Assembly: GCA_963823535.1 (NCBI GenBank)
Contig: CAWGLZ010000003.1
Span: 1-64,000, forward strand
DNA: 64,000 nucleotides
Reading direction: 5' to 3'
Source: RPQJ01 sp963823535
GTDB taxonomy: Bacteria; Pseudomonadota; Gammaproteobacteria; Steroidobacterales; Steroidobacteraceae
The notes below the pieces were generated by a model that worked only from the letters and a program-made list of their open reading frames with translations, had not been told where the DNA came from and did not search any database. Positions 19,984 to 28,137 of the stretch are shown here, piece after piece. Position 1 is the first letter of the stretch. Each line of letters starts with the position of its first letter. The position numbers were made by a program, and so were the translations under genes.

Positions 19984-20748
19984 GTGAAGAACAGGATCCC
20001 CGTACTGGCCTCGATGGCTGCCGTTGCAGCGCTTGTGTTCAGCGTGCCGGCTGCCGCCATGCCCATCATCGTGGATGGCGGTGCACTCGAGGGCGTGCTC
20101 GACAGCATCACCGTGGCGCCGAACGCCGGCGACTCGAGCATCGACATCGCCAATGACCAGTACCTGCAGAACCAGCTCTGGAGTGTCACCGCCAGCGGCA
20201 TCACCGCCAGCACCTTCGTAGCCGCCATGCCGGCGCCTTCCGCCCGGGTCGCGAACGGCTCCGCCTTCGGGATCTACGACGCGCGGAACCCGGGCAACCA
20301 GGTCGTGCTGTTCTCGGCCTCGAACGTTCCGGGCGACCAGGTGGTCGTGTCCATCAAGGCTGACGGCAGCGTGTTCGTGAACCTCGTCGACACGGGCGTG
20401 AACTTCGCGGCCAATCGATTCGGCTACTTCCTCGACACCGGGTCCAATGTCTGGTTCTCGCAGATGCGCCTCAATGGTGGCGACCCGACCATGGGCGACG
20501 CGCACCTGGTGGCTTTCCAGGGCAATGGCGTCGACACGCTGCAGCTGCCGGGGCTCGCACCGGGCCGGTTCGTGCCCAACGAATTCCTGCTCGCCTGGGA
20601 AGCGGCGCCGCTCGGCGGCTTCAATGACTACGCCGATTTCATCGTGGTCGTCGAGTCGGTGATCGGCGTGCCGGAGCCGGGAACGCTGGCACTGCTCGGA
20701 CTGGGCCTGCTGGGCCTTGGCGCATTCGTGCGTCGCCGACGCAGCTGA
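19984..20748 (+). CDS. PEP-CTERM sorting domain protein
   Basis: A 254-residue exported protein. It has a Sec signal peptide (cleaved after about VPAAA), a beta-rich body, a segment NEFLLAWEAAPLGG then NDYADFIVVVES that resembles the end of DUF4114-type domains, and a textbook PEP-CTERM tail: VPEPGTLALLGLGLLG, a hydrophobic helix and RRRR at the very end. Such tails are recognised by an exosortase (EpsH/XrtA family) that removes the helix and releases or anchors the protein, usually in exopolysaccharide-producing bacteria. No exosortase is in the window. GTG 19984 has GGAG 5 bp upstream. The gene is a single unit between the divergent glrK and a strong terminator, with its own sigma-54 promoter. 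Confidence 0.93.
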   Translation: MKNRIPVLASMAAVAALVFSVPAAAMPIIVDGGALEGVLDSITVAPNAGDSSIDIANDQYLQNQLWSVTASGITASTFVAAMPAPSARVANGSAFGIYDARNPGNQVVLFSASNVPGDQVVVSIKADGSVFVNLVDTGVNFAANRFGYFLDTGSNVWFSQMRLNGGDPTMGDAHLVAFQGNGVDTLQLPGLAPGRFVPNEFLLAWEAAPLGGFNDYADFIVVVESVIGVPEPGTLALLGLGLLGLGAFVRRRRS

Positions 20749-20775
20749 TCCCGCGACAGGGCGACCTGATCCACG

Positions 20776-20813
20776 AGCCCCCTGCGCCTTCGGGCGCAGG
20801 GGGCTTCGTGTTT
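20776..20813 (+). terminator. intrinsic terminator of the PEP-CTERM gene
   Basis: A perfect 13-bp stem, AGCCCCCTGCGCC (20776-20788) with GGCGCAGGGGGCT (20793-20805), closed by a stable TTCG tetraloop, lies 27 bp after the stop and is followed by a short T-rich stretch. Confidence 0.88.
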
Positions 20814-20845
20814 ACGGATGCGCCCGACCGTGCCGTAATGGGCAG

Positions 20846-21829
20846 GTGGACGCCCGGCATCCCTACGTCGCTCTTACCCCGGATGTCGTGATCGACGCGG
20901 TCGAGGCCGCCGGTCATCGCTGCGACGGACGGGTCCTGGCGCTCAACAGTTACGAGAACCGCGTCTACCAGGTGGGACGTGACGATGCGCCGCCGGTCAT
21001 CGCCAAGTTCTACCGGCCGGGACGGTGGAGCACGCCGGCCATCCTCGAGGAGCACGGGTTCGCGCTCGAGCTGGCGCGTGCCGAGGTACCGGTCGTCGCG
21101 CCGGAGGCCTGCGACGGTCGCACGCTGCTGGAGGCCGCGGGATTCCGCTACGCGATCTATCCGCGTTGTGGCGGTCGCTGGCCTGAACTCGCGACGGCGG
21201 ATGAGCGGCGCTGGATGGGGCGCTTCCTCGGGCGAATCCACGCCATCGGCGCGACACGTGCGTTCCGTCACCGCCCGGCCCTGGACTGGCACCGGCTCGG
21301 CGCCGAGACGGCGGACTACCTGCTGGCGGAGGGCTGGATTCCGCCTCACCTGGAAGCGGCGTATGAATCGCTCGCGCGCGACGTGCTCGCGCTGGTGGAA
21401 CAGCGGTTCGCCGAGGCGACCCCGTATCGCCGGCTGCGCCTGCACGGGGACTGTCACGCGGGCAACGTGCTGTGGACCGACGATGGGCCGCATTTCGTCG
21501 ACCTCGACGACTGCATGACCGGACCACCGGTGCAGGATCTCTGGATGCTGCTGTCAGGGCAGCGGGAGGAGATGAACTCGCAGCTCGGCAGCCTGCTCGA
21601 GGGTTATCGCGAGTTCGCCGATTTCGACCGTCACGAGCTGGCGCTCATCGAGCCGCTGCGGACCCTGCGCGTGATGCATTACGCAGGCTGGCTCGCCCGG
21701 CGCTGGGACGACCCGGCCTTCCCGCGTGCGTTCCCGTGGTTCGAGGAACCCAAGTTCTGGGAGCAGCACGTCCTGGATCTGCGCGAGCAGCTGTCCACCA
21801 TGCACGAGGAACCGCTCGACCCCGGTTGA
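20846..21829 (+). CDS. srkA: stress response Ser/Thr kinase A (YihE/RdoA)
   Basis: A 327-residue protein kinase-like enzyme of the APH fold, the same length as E. coli SrkA (328). SrkA phosphorylates Ser/Thr residues and delays stress-induced cell death (MazEF and envelope stress). Conserved blocks are LALNSYENRVYQVG, VIAKFYRPGRWS, ILEEHGFALEL, the catalytic LHGDCHAGNVLW, the metal-binding FVDLDDC, QDLWMLLSG and IEPLRTLRVMHY with FPRAFPWF at the end. The start taken is GTG 20846 because the homologous N-terminus (HPYVALTPDVVIDAV) begins directly after it; the longer reading upstream runs through the terminator and has no conserved residues. Known regulation by Cpx in E. coli is not visible here. 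Confidence 0.94.
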   Translation: MDARHPYVALTPDVVIDAVEAAGHRCDGRVLALNSYENRVYQVGRDDAPPVIAKFYRPGRWSTPAILEEHGFALELARAEVPVVAPEACDGRTLLEAAGFRYAIYPRCGGRWPELATADERRWMGRFLGRIHAIGATRAFRHRPALDWHRLGAETADYLLAEGWIPPHLEAAYESLARDVLALVEQRFAEATPYRRLRLHGDCHAGNVLWTDDGPHFVDLDDCMTGPPVQDLWMLLSGQREEMNSQLGSLLEGYREFADFDRHELALIEPLRTLRVMHYAGWLARRWDDPAFPRAFPWFEEPKFWEQHVLDLREQLSTMHEEPLDPG

Positions 21830-21870
21830 ACGGCAGTGGCTGCTGCGCCGTGGATGGCGGCCGCGAAACA

Positions 21871-21897
21871 AAAAAAAGCGCCCTCCGAGGAGGGCGC
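21871..21897 (-). terminator. intrinsic terminator of the phasin gene
   Basis: On the minus strand GCGCCCTCC / GGAGGGCGC form a 9-bp stem (21878-21886 with 21889-21897), followed by a run of seven or eight T (the A-run 21871-21877 on the plus strand). It lies 48 nt after the phasin stop and also faces the end of srkA. Confidence 0.85.
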
Positions 21898-21944
21898 AAT
21901 CAGGGGGAGATCGGTTATGAAGTTTCGGGTGCCGGGCGTCCGTC

Positions 21945-22511
21945 TCAGGCGGCGGCTGCCGTCTTGCGCGCGCGGGTGGTCTTGCGCTTCGCCTTGGCCT
22001 TCGCCTTGGCGGGCTTGCGCTTGCTCACCTTCACCTTGACCTTCACTTCAGGAAGCTTTTCCTCGACGGGCTCGACGACCTTGTCGTAGAGGTTGGTCGC
22101 GACGCCGCGGAAGTCACGGCCGGCGTGCTTGAAGATCTGCACCGCGCGCTGCGCATCCTCGACGATCCTCTCACGGGTCGCCGGGATCAGCTCGTACTGG
22201 TCGCGGACCAGGTCAATGATCGAGCTGGCGCGCGAGGCGCGCTCGAGGCGCAGCGCCGCATCGGTGATCGCCGAGGTCACCATGTCGGACTGCAGGTCGA
22301 TCAGGCCCGCGACGGCGGCCTGCGAGACACTGGTCAGCTTCACGCTCGAGCGCGCGAGCTGGCGGATGGGGGACTTGAGGGCCTTGAGGCCTTCCGCCGA
22401 TCCGACGGCCGCCTCGCGGACGGTCTCGACGGATCCCTTGCGGATCTTCTGCACCTGGTCGGTCAGGTTGGAGGTCTGTTCGACGACGAATTCCTGCATC
22501 TGGCTGATCAT
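21945..22511 (-). CDS. phasin-family protein with a lysine/alanine-rich histone-like tail
   Basis: A 188-residue acidic-helical protein with a basic C-terminus. Residues about 5-150 are long amphipathic helices (QEFVVEQTSNLTDQVQKIRK, AALRLERASRASSIIDLV, AQRAVQIFKHAGRDF) of the kind that coat polyhydroxyalkanoate granules. The last 35 residues are KPAKAKAKAKRKTT-like, resembling the tails of histone H1-like or AlgP proteins, which could tie granules to the nucleoid as PhaM does in other bacteria. The start is ATG 22511 because AAGGAG lies 7 bp upstream; longer readings have no ribosome site. It has a strong promoter and its own terminator, so it is monocistronic. Family call is moderate; granule binding is inference. 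Confidence 0.8.
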   Translation of the reverse strand: MISQMQEFVVEQTSNLTDQVQKIRKGSVETVREAAVGSAEGLKALKSPIRQLARSSVKLTSVSQAAVAGLIDLQSDMVTSAITDAALRLERASRASSIIDLVRDQYELIPATRERIVEDAQRAVQIFKHAGRDFRGVATNLYDKVVEPVEEKLPEVKVKVKVSKRKPAKAKAKAKRKTTRARKTAAAA

Positions 22512-22532
22512 CTGGAGCTCCTTGGGCAATCG

Positions 22533-22547
22533 TGCTGCGCCGCAGCA
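22533..22547 (-). promoter_or_regulatory. palindrome in the phasin leader, PhaR-like operator candidate
   Basis: TGCTGCG-C-CGCAGCA is a perfect 7-1-7 palindrome between the transcription start and the ribosome site. It contains CTGC-N3-GCAG, the TGC-rich form reported (from memory) for PhaR sites in Paracoccus. PhaR represses phasin genes until granules form. No phaR gene is in the window. Confidence 0.5.
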
Positions 22548-22560
22548 TTTGTTGCAGTGC

Positions 22561-22589
22561 ACAATAGATCAGCCCGGGTCACATGTCAA
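22561..22589 (-). promoter_or_regulatory. sigma-70 promoter of the phasin gene
   Basis: On the minus strand, TTGACA (22589-22584), a 17-bp spacer and TATTGT (22566-22561) form a near-consensus promoter. Transcription should begin near 22553, leaving a leader of about 42 nt with the palindrome described separately. Confidence 0.8.
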
Positions 22590-22723
22590 ATGGGGTTAAT
22601 GCATAGCCGTCCTTGCGGCGTCACCGAGGGTCCGGAGGCTGTGCGGCCCGGCCTGGAATTCAGCCGAAATGCCTCGAATATCCGCTTGCCTGGCGTCCCG
22701 GCCTCCCGCACAGTCCCGACCCG

Positions 22724-23239
22724 ATGCGACCGCCGAATCGAAACCGACCTGCGACCCGCCGGGCTGCCCTGGTGGCCTGCGCGACCCTCTGGATCGCAGC
22801 CGCACCCGCCGCATTGGCTGCCGATCCGGAAGCAAGCTCCCCGGACGCCCCGGTGGCGTCGGGCAGCGATCGCCTCGAGACCGACATCGTCGCGGAGAAG
22901 CATGAGCCGATCGATGGCAAGGACCCCGCGGTCGCGCGCTTCGTGCCCGCCGAGCGACTCGAGGCGGGCGACGAAGTCCACTACACCATCCGCGTCCGGA
23001 ATCCCAACAAGTCGGCGGTCACCGACGTGCGCGTGACGAAGCGCTTGCCGCTCGGCATGCATTTTGTCGAGGGCTCCGCCGTCGGCCCGGCCTGCGACCT
23101 GGCGTACTCGGTCGACGGCGGGCAGACGTACTCGCAGAGACCCGGCGCGGGCGAGCTCACGCACCTGCGCTGGACGCTGCACCGCTCGCTCGCGCCGGGC
23201 GCCACGGCATTGCTCCGCTTCCGCGCGACGTTCCGCTGA
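22724..23239 (+). CDS. exported DUF11-like repeat-domain protein
   Basis: A 171-residue protein with a Sec signal peptide (twin-arginine-poor n-region, hydrophobic ALVACATLWIAAAPAALAA, cleavage after about residue 30) and one beta-sandwich domain: VAEKHEPIDG, GDEVHYTIRVRNPNKSAVTDV, RLPLGMHFVEGSA and APGATALLRFRATF. These are the phrases of DUF11/conserved-repeat (TIGR01451-type) domains, which usually occur as tandem copies in large surface proteins; a single copy is unusual. ATG 22724 is the first start giving a signal peptide. It is divergent from the phasin gene and ends 5 bp before yoaA. Function unknown. Confidence 0.75.
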   Translation: MRPPNRNRPATRRAALVACATLWIAAAPAALAADPEASSPDAPVASGSDRLETDIVAEKHEPIDGKDPAVARFVPAERLEAGDEVHYTIRVRNPNKSAVTDVRVTKRLPLGMHFVEGSAVGPACDLAYSVDGGQTYSQRPGAGELTHLRWTLHRSLAPGATALLRFRATFR

Positions 23240-23244
23240 CGGGC

Positions 23245-25200
23245 GTGGCGAGTTCCCTCTCCGAACTGTTCGGATCCTCGGGGCCGCTCGCGCGGGCGCT
23301 GCCGGGATATGCCTTGCGCCCCGAGCAGGTGACGATGGCCGAGCACGTCGCCGCGGCATTCGACGCGCACGACACGCTGATCGTCGAGGCAGGCACGGGC
23401 ACCGGCAAGACGTTCGCGTACCTGGTGCCGGCCCTCGTCTCGGGGCGGAGAGTGATTCTCTCGACCGGCACCCGGGCACTCCAGGACCAGCTCTACCATC
23501 GCGACCTGCCGGCGGTCTGCGGCGCGCTCGGCCGTCCCGTGCGAGTGGCGCTCCTCAAGGGCCGTGCAAACTACCTGTGCCGCCATCGGCTGGAACTCGC
23601 CGAGCAGCAGGCGTATTCACGGGGCCTGCGCCGCGAGGTGGCGCTGGCCCTGCCGAAGGTGCGCGCATGGTCGAACCTGACGAAGCGGGGCGACATCGCG
23701 GAGCTCCCCGGACTCGGCGAGTCGGACCCGGTGTGGCCGTGGGTCACCTCGACGCGAGAAAACTGTCTCGGTGCGGAATGCCCGGTCTACGAAGACTGCT
23801 TCGTCCTCGGGGCACGGCGCGAGGCGCAGGCGGCGGACATCGTCGTGGTGAATCATCACCTGCTGATGGCCGACCTGGTGCTGAAGGAAGAGGGTTTCGG
23901 CGACCTGCTGCCCGGTGCGGACGCGATCATCATCGACGAAGCGCACCAGCTGCCAGACATCGCGGCGCAGTTCCTCGGCTACAGCGTCAGCACGCGACAG
24001 CTGTCGGCAATTTCGCGGGACGTGGCCGGCGAGTTGCTGCTCGCGCAGCAGATGGGCTCGAACGTGGAGGCGGCACTCACCGGGCTCGATGCGCAGGTGG
24101 CCGCCGTGATCGCGTCCGCCGCCGGAAGCGAGGTGCGCCTCGAGCACTCCCAGTGGCCAGAACGGCTCATCGAGGCACTCAACGGACTGGCCGCCCGCGC
24201 GAGCGAACTCGACGAGGCCCTCGGACCGCTGGCGGGCGAGGGGCATGGCGCCTTCACCCGGCTGAGGGAGCGTCTCGAGGACAGCGCGACGCGCCTGCAC
24301 GCGCTGACCGCCGAAGACGCGGAGGGTGGGGTGCGCTGGGCGGAGACCAGTGCGCGCAACGTCAGCTGTCATTTCGCGCCGGTGGACGTGGCCTCGCAAC
24401 TCGCCGCGCTGCTCGAGGCGCAGTCGAGCGCATGGGTACTCACCTCCGCGACGCTCGCCGTCGGCGAGGATTTCTCGCACTACAAGCGACGGTCCGGCCT
24501 CGCGCGGGCGCGCAGCGTGCGCTTCGAGAGTCCCTTTGATTTCGCGAACCAGGCGCTCCTGTACCTGCCGAAGGGTCTCGGGGATCCGGGTGCGCCCGGG
24601 CACACGCGCGCCGTGGTGCAGGCCGCGCTGCCCGTGCTCGAGGCCAGCGGCGGACGCGCATTCCTGCTGTTCACGAGCCACCGGGCCCTGCGGGAGGCCG
24701 CCGACACGCTGCGTGGCATCTGGGGCGATGCACCACCGGTACCCATGCTGGTGCAGGGCGACACGTCGCGCGACCAGCTGCTGCGCCAGTTCCGCGAGGC
24801 GGGCAACGCGGTGCTGCTCGGGACCGGCAGCTTCTGGGAGGGCGTGGACGTCAAGGGCTCCGCGCTTTCCGTGGTGATCATCGACAAGCTGCCGTTCGCC
24901 GTGCCCGACGATCCGCTGCTCAAGGCGCGCCTCGAGGCGATCCGGGCGCAGGGCGGCAATCCCTTCTTCGACGAGCAGGTGCCGCAGGCCGTGATCGCGC
25001 TCAAGCAGGGCGTGGGCCGGCTGATCCGGGATGCGGGCGATTTCGGCGTCGTGATGATCTGCGATACCCGGCTCGTGACCAAGGGCTATGGCCGGGCCTT
25101 CATCCAGAGCCTGCCGCCGATGCGGCGGACGCGCGAGGTGGAGGAAGTGACGGAGTTTCTGCGGGAGCGACTGGCGACAGCAGATGGCGATCCTGTCTAG
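23245..25200 (+). CDS. yoaA: DinG-family iron-sulfur DNA helicase YoaA
   Basis: A 651-residue XPD/DinG-like superfamily 2 helicase (5'-3'), implicated in repair of blocked replication forks. Walker A is VEAGTGTGKTFAYL, the DEAH box is IIDEAHQ, and motif VI is QGVGRLIR. Four cysteines in NYLCRH, NCLGAEC and EDCF sit between motifs Ia and II, where the 4Fe-4S cluster binds, as in DinG and YoaA. Gene order yoaA-tsaB is common in gammaproteobacteria, so YoaA is preferred to DinG. The start is GTG 23245, five bases after the preceding stop. Length is typical (E. coli 636). Confidence 0.93.
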   Translation: MASSLSELFGSSGPLARALPGYALRPEQVTMAEHVAAAFDAHDTLIVEAGTGTGKTFAYLVPALVSGRRVILSTGTRALQDQLYHRDLPAVCGALGRPVRVALLKGRANYLCRHRLELAEQQAYSRGLRREVALALPKVRAWSNLTKRGDIAELPGLGESDPVWPWVTSTRENCLGAECPVYEDCFVLGARREAQAADIVVVNHHLLMADLVLKEEGFGDLLPGADAIIIDEAHQLPDIAAQFLGYSVSTRQLSAISRDVAGELLLAQQMGSNVEAALTGLDAQVAAVIASAAGSEVRLEHSQWPERLIEALNGLAARASELDEALGPLAGEGHGAFTRLRERLEDSATRLHALTAEDAEGGVRWAETSARNVSCHFAPVDVASQLAALLEAQSSAWVLTSATLAVGEDFSHYKRRSGLARARSVRFESPFDFANQALLYLPKGLGDPGAPGHTRAVVQAALPVLEASGGRAFLLFTSHRALREAADTLRGIWGDAPPVPMLVQGDTSRDQLLRQFREAGNAVLLGTGSFWEGVDVKGSALSVVIIDKLPFAVPDDPLLKARLEAIRAQGGNPFFDEQVPQAVIALKQGVGRLIRDAGDFGVVMICDTRLVTKGYGRAFIQSLPPMRRTREVEEVTEFLRERLATADGDPV

Positions 25201-25272
25201 AGATCGCGGGCCCGAGTCGATGCTCGAAGCTCGTACACTACCCACCACTGAACAGCCGAAACTCCTGGACTG

Positions 25273-25968
25273 ATGCGCCTTCTTGCCCTCGACACATCTA
25301 CCGAAGCCTGCTCCGTCGCGCTGCTGCTCGACGGCGCGGTGCATCTGCGCTTCCAGGTGACCGAGCGCAGCCATGCCGACCTCGTGTTGCCGATGGTCGA
25401 CGCCCTGCTCGGGGAGGCTGGAATCGCGCTCGCCGACCTGGATGGCCTGGCGTTCGGGCGCGGGCCGGGCGCATTCACGGGCCTGCGCATCGCCACGGGC
25501 GTCGTGCAGGGGCTCGCATTCGGTGCGAACCTGCCCGTGGCGCCGGTCTCGAGCCTCGCGGCAGTGGCGGAACAGGTGCCGGCTGCGACCGGGGAGGCGA
25601 TCCTCATCTGCAACGACGCCCGCATGGGCGAGGTGTACTGGGGCCTGTTCCGCCGCGAGGCGGACGGCGGCCTGGGATCACTGGCGCCGGAGCGGGTGGA
25701 TCCCCCCGAGCGTGTCGGGCACGGCGTTGCGACCGCCGCGCACGCGGCCGGCAACGCGCTCGCGCGGCATCCGGCGCTGCATGATCGACTGCGGAATGCC
25801 GGTTTACAGATTCATGACGGCCTGTATCCGCGCGCCGACGCGGTGGCGCGCCTGGGGGCGCGGACCCTGGCGGGGGGCGGAGGCGTACCCGCGGAGCAGG
25901 CGCTACCCGTCTACATCCGTGACGACGTGGCCAGGCCGTCGCCACGGAACGTCACCGGAATGTCATAA
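25273..25968 (+). CDS. tsaB: tRNA threonylcarbamoyladenosine biosynthesis protein TsaB
   Basis: TsaB is the scaffold partner of TsaD and TsaE that makes t6A37 in tRNAs reading ANN codons. The 231 residues have the ASKHA start LLALDTSTEACSVALL, the SHADLVLPMVD helix and GRGPGAFTGLRIATGVVQGLA, the best-conserved stretch of the family. ATG 25273 lies 72 bp after yoaA, and a TACACT at 25234-25239 may be a -10. Its last codons overlap a candidate Pho box for the following phoB. Confidence 0.95.
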   Translation: MRLLALDTSTEACSVALLLDGAVHLRFQVTERSHADLVLPMVDALLGEAGIALADLDGLAFGRGPGAFTGLRIATGVVQGLAFGANLPVAPVSSLAAVAEQVPAATGEAILICNDARMGEVYWGLFRREADGGLGSLAPERVDPPERVGHGVATAAHAAGNALARHPALHDRLRNAGLQIHDGLYPRADAVARLGARTLAGGGGVPAEQALPVYIRDDVARPSPRNVTGMS

Positions 25969-25970
25969 TT
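25949..25970 (+). promoter_or_regulatory. candidate Pho box before phoB
   Basis: Two 11-bp units, ACGTCACCGGA and ATGTCATAATT, compare with the PhoB repeat CTGTCAT-N4; the second unit matches 6 of 7, the first 4 of 7. It straddles the tsaB stop, 47 bp before phoB, and would allow autoregulation. Weak but correctly spaced. Confidence 0.4.
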
Positions 25971-26016
25971 ACAGGCTGTAATTCTGCTGCAACGCGACTG
26001 CCAGCAAAGGGGCGTC

Positions 26017-26712
26017 ATGACGGGCAAGCAGATCCTGATCGTCGAGGACGAAAAGCCGATACGCGACATGATTGCGTTTGGCCTGCGGAGAGCCGGCTTC
26101 GACGTGCGTGAAGCGGAGGATTGCTCCGCCGCACGGGCCAGCATCGCCGATCGCCGTCCGGACCTGTTGCTGGTGGACTGGATGCTGCCGGACCAGAGCG
26201 GCCTCGAGCTGACCCGTGCCATCAAGCGCAACAAGGACACGGAGGACATGCCGGTCATCATGCTGACGGCCAGGGCGGAGGAGCACGACAAGGTCACCGG
26301 CCTCGAGGGGGGTGCGGACGACTACGTCACGAAGCCCTTCAGTCCTCGGGAGCTTCTTGCCCGGATCAACGCGGTCCTGCGCAGGTCCTCGTCGATCGGA
26401 CCGGACGAGTCGCTCGAGGCGGGGCGCCTGCTGCTCGATACGGCGGGCCACCGCGTAACGGTCGACGGCGAGACCGTCCAGCTCGGTCCCACCGAGTACC
26501 GCTTGCTGCAGTTTTTCATGGAGCACCAGGAGCGCGTGTATTCGCGCAGCCAGTTGCTGGACCGGGTCTGGGGTGGCAACGTCTACGTGGAGGAACGCAC
26601 GGTCGACGTGCACATTCGCCGCCTGCGCAAGGCACTCGAGCCCTTCGCGCTCGACTCTCTCGTGCAGACCGTCAGGGGCGCGGGTTACCGCTTCTCGACG
26701 CGGACCGAGTGA
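26017..26712 (+). CDS. phoB: phosphate regulon response regulator PhoB
   Basis: A 231-residue OmpR-class regulator that activates phosphate-starvation genes. The receiver (about 4-120) has VEDE at the acidic pocket, phospho-acceptor Asp54 in LLLVDWMLP, Thr in MLTARAEE and Lys in VTKPFSPREL. The C-terminal winged helix (about 135-228) has GPTEYRLLQFFMEHQERVYS and the recognition helix TVDVHIRRLRKAL, which is the PhoB form. phoR follows with a GTGA overlap. ATG 26017 is preceded by a modest aaagggg. Its targets in this window are probably the porin and pst genes. Confidence 0.97.
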   Translation: MTGKQILIVEDEKPIRDMIAFGLRRAGFDVREAEDCSAARASIADRRPDLLLVDWMLPDQSGLELTRAIKRNKDTEDMPVIMLTARAEEHDKVTGLEGGADDYVTKPFSPRELLARINAVLRRSSSIGPDESLEAGRLLLDTAGHRVTVDGETVQLGPTEYRLLQFFMEHQERVYSRSQLLDRVWGGNVYVEERTVDVHIRRLRKALEPFALDSLVQTVRGAGYRFSTRTE

Positions 26713-28028
26713 CCGCGGCCCGGCGGCGCACATTGTCCAGACCCGCCTGGCATCACCTCATCTGGATCGCCGTCGCGCTCGTCGCGGCTGCGGTGGTCGG
26801 CTGGGCGACCGGCCACACGCTCGCGCTGCTGGCTGCAGTACTCGCAGGCCTGCTGGCCTACGAGCTGCGCAATCTCCTGCGGTTCGAGCACTGGCTGCGC
26901 AGGCGTGCGACCGAGCCACCCCCCAACATGGCGGGGCTGTGGGGCGAGGTCGTCGCAACCGCGAGTCGCCTCCATCGTCGGAAGGTCTTTCACAAGCGGC
27001 GCGTGCTCGTGCTCCTGCGCGAGTTCCGGCGCATGACGTCCGCGATGCCGGACGGGGCGATCCTGCTCGGACCGAACCGGGAGATCCTCTGGTTCAACCG
27101 CAATGCCGGTCGCTGGCTCGACCTCAAGCGCAAGGTCGACCACGGGATCCGCCTCGACAACCTCGTCCGCCACCCGGATCTGGCCGAATACCTGGCGCGC
27201 GGCGGGTCGGCGACTCCTCCCCGGATCCACATCCCGAAACTCGGTGACCGCTGGTTCCTGTTCCGGCTCGTCACGACCAACGCATCCGGGCAGCAGTTGC
27301 TCATCGTCCGGGACGTGACGAGCGAGGCGCGGCTCGAATCCATGCGCAAGGATTTCGTGGCCAATGCCTCTCACGAACTTCGCTCGCCACTGACCGTGAT
27401 CACCGGGTACCTGGACTCGCTCGCGGACGACGCGGAGCTGGATCCGGTGTGGCAGGCGCCCGTTCAGGAGATGCGCCGGCAGTCGGACCGCATGCGCGGC
27501 ATCGTCCAGGACCTGCTCGAGCTCTCGAGGCTCGAGGCGCAGGGCGGGGAGGCCGACCGCGTGCCGGTGGACGTTGGCGGGATGCTGGCGCTCATCCGCA
27601 AGGATGCGTCGGCGCGTCCAGGACATCCCGCGACCATCGGACTCGAGCTCGACTCCGACGCCTTCGTCCTCGGATCTGAGTCGGAACTCCATTCGATCTT
27701 CGCGAACCTCGTCTCCAACGCGGTCAAGTACACCCCCGCGGAGGGTCGGATCGACGTTCGCTGGTGGACGGACGCCACGGGTGGCCACGTGCAGGTGCGG
27801 GACACCGGGATCGGGATACCCGCCGAGCACCTGCCACGCCTGACTGAGCGCTTCTACCGGGTGGACGCCGGGCGCTCGCGAAAACTGGGTGGGTCGGGCC
27901 TCGGCCTCGCCATTGTGAAACATGCGTTACAGCGGCATGGCGGTCGGCTCGAGGTGCAGAGCGTCGAGGGCAGGGGCAGCACGTTTACCTGTCATTTCCC
28001 GCCGTCGCGCATCGCCGCACGGAACTGA
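26709..28028 (+). CDS. phoR: phosphate regulon sensor histidine kinase PhoR
   Basis: A 439-residue kinase that phosphorylates PhoB when phosphate is scarce and the Pst-PhoU complex is not inhibiting. Order: two close membrane helices near the N-terminus (HHLIWIAVALVAAAVVGW, LALLAAVLAGLLAYEL) with almost no periplasmic loop, a basic linker, a PAS domain (about 100-200, AMPDGAILLGPNREILWFNR), H-box FVANASHELRSPLTVI, N box FANLVSNAVKYTP, and G boxes DTGIGIPAEH and GGSGLGLAIV. The start is GTG 26709 overlapping the phoB TGA (GTGA); longer readings are out of phase with the phoB operon. The lack of a periplasmic sensor is normal for PhoR. Confidence 0.96.
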   Translation: MTAARRRTLSRPAWHHLIWIAVALVAAAVVGWATGHTLALLAAVLAGLLAYELRNLLRFEHWLRRRATEPPPNMAGLWGEVVATASRLHRRKVFHKRRVLVLLREFRRMTSAMPDGAILLGPNREILWFNRNAGRWLDLKRKVDHGIRLDNLVRHPDLAEYLARGGSATPPRIHIPKLGDRWFLFRLVTTNASGQQLLIVRDVTSEARLESMRKDFVANASHELRSPLTVITGYLDSLADDAELDPVWQAPVQEMRRQSDRMRGIVQDLLELSRLEAQGGEADRVPVDVGGMLALIRKDASARPGHPATIGLELDSDAFVLGSESELHSIFANLVSNAVKYTPAEGRIDVRWWTDATGGHVQVRDTGIGIPAEHLPRLTERFYRVDAGRSRKLGGSGLGLAIVKHALQRHGGRLEVQSVEGRGSTFTCHFPPSRIAARN

Positions 28029-28058
28029 AACGTCCCTGTAACAAAACCGGCCTATAAA
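28025..28058 (+). promoter_or_regulatory. Pho box and -10 of the porin gene
   Basis: Two adjacent 11-bp units, CTGAAACGTCC (28025-28035) and CTGTAACAAAA (28036-28046), match the PhoB repeat CTGTCAT-N4 in phase. Ten bases after the second 7-mer comes TATAAA (28053-28058), the exact spacing of Pho-activated promoters, where the second repeat replaces the -35. The box begins inside the last codons of phoR. Confidence 0.75.
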
Positions 28059-28137
28059 GCTGCGGCAGAGGAACACGCGCACGGCCGGGCCGTGCGGCGC
28101 CCTGTCGTTCAGTCATCACCAATGTGAGGGGACAATT

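Noticed and set aside
20717..20845. A longer N-terminus for srkA
   Set aside because: The extra residues run through the PEP-CTERM gene end and its terminator, and the family N-terminus begins right after GTG 20846.
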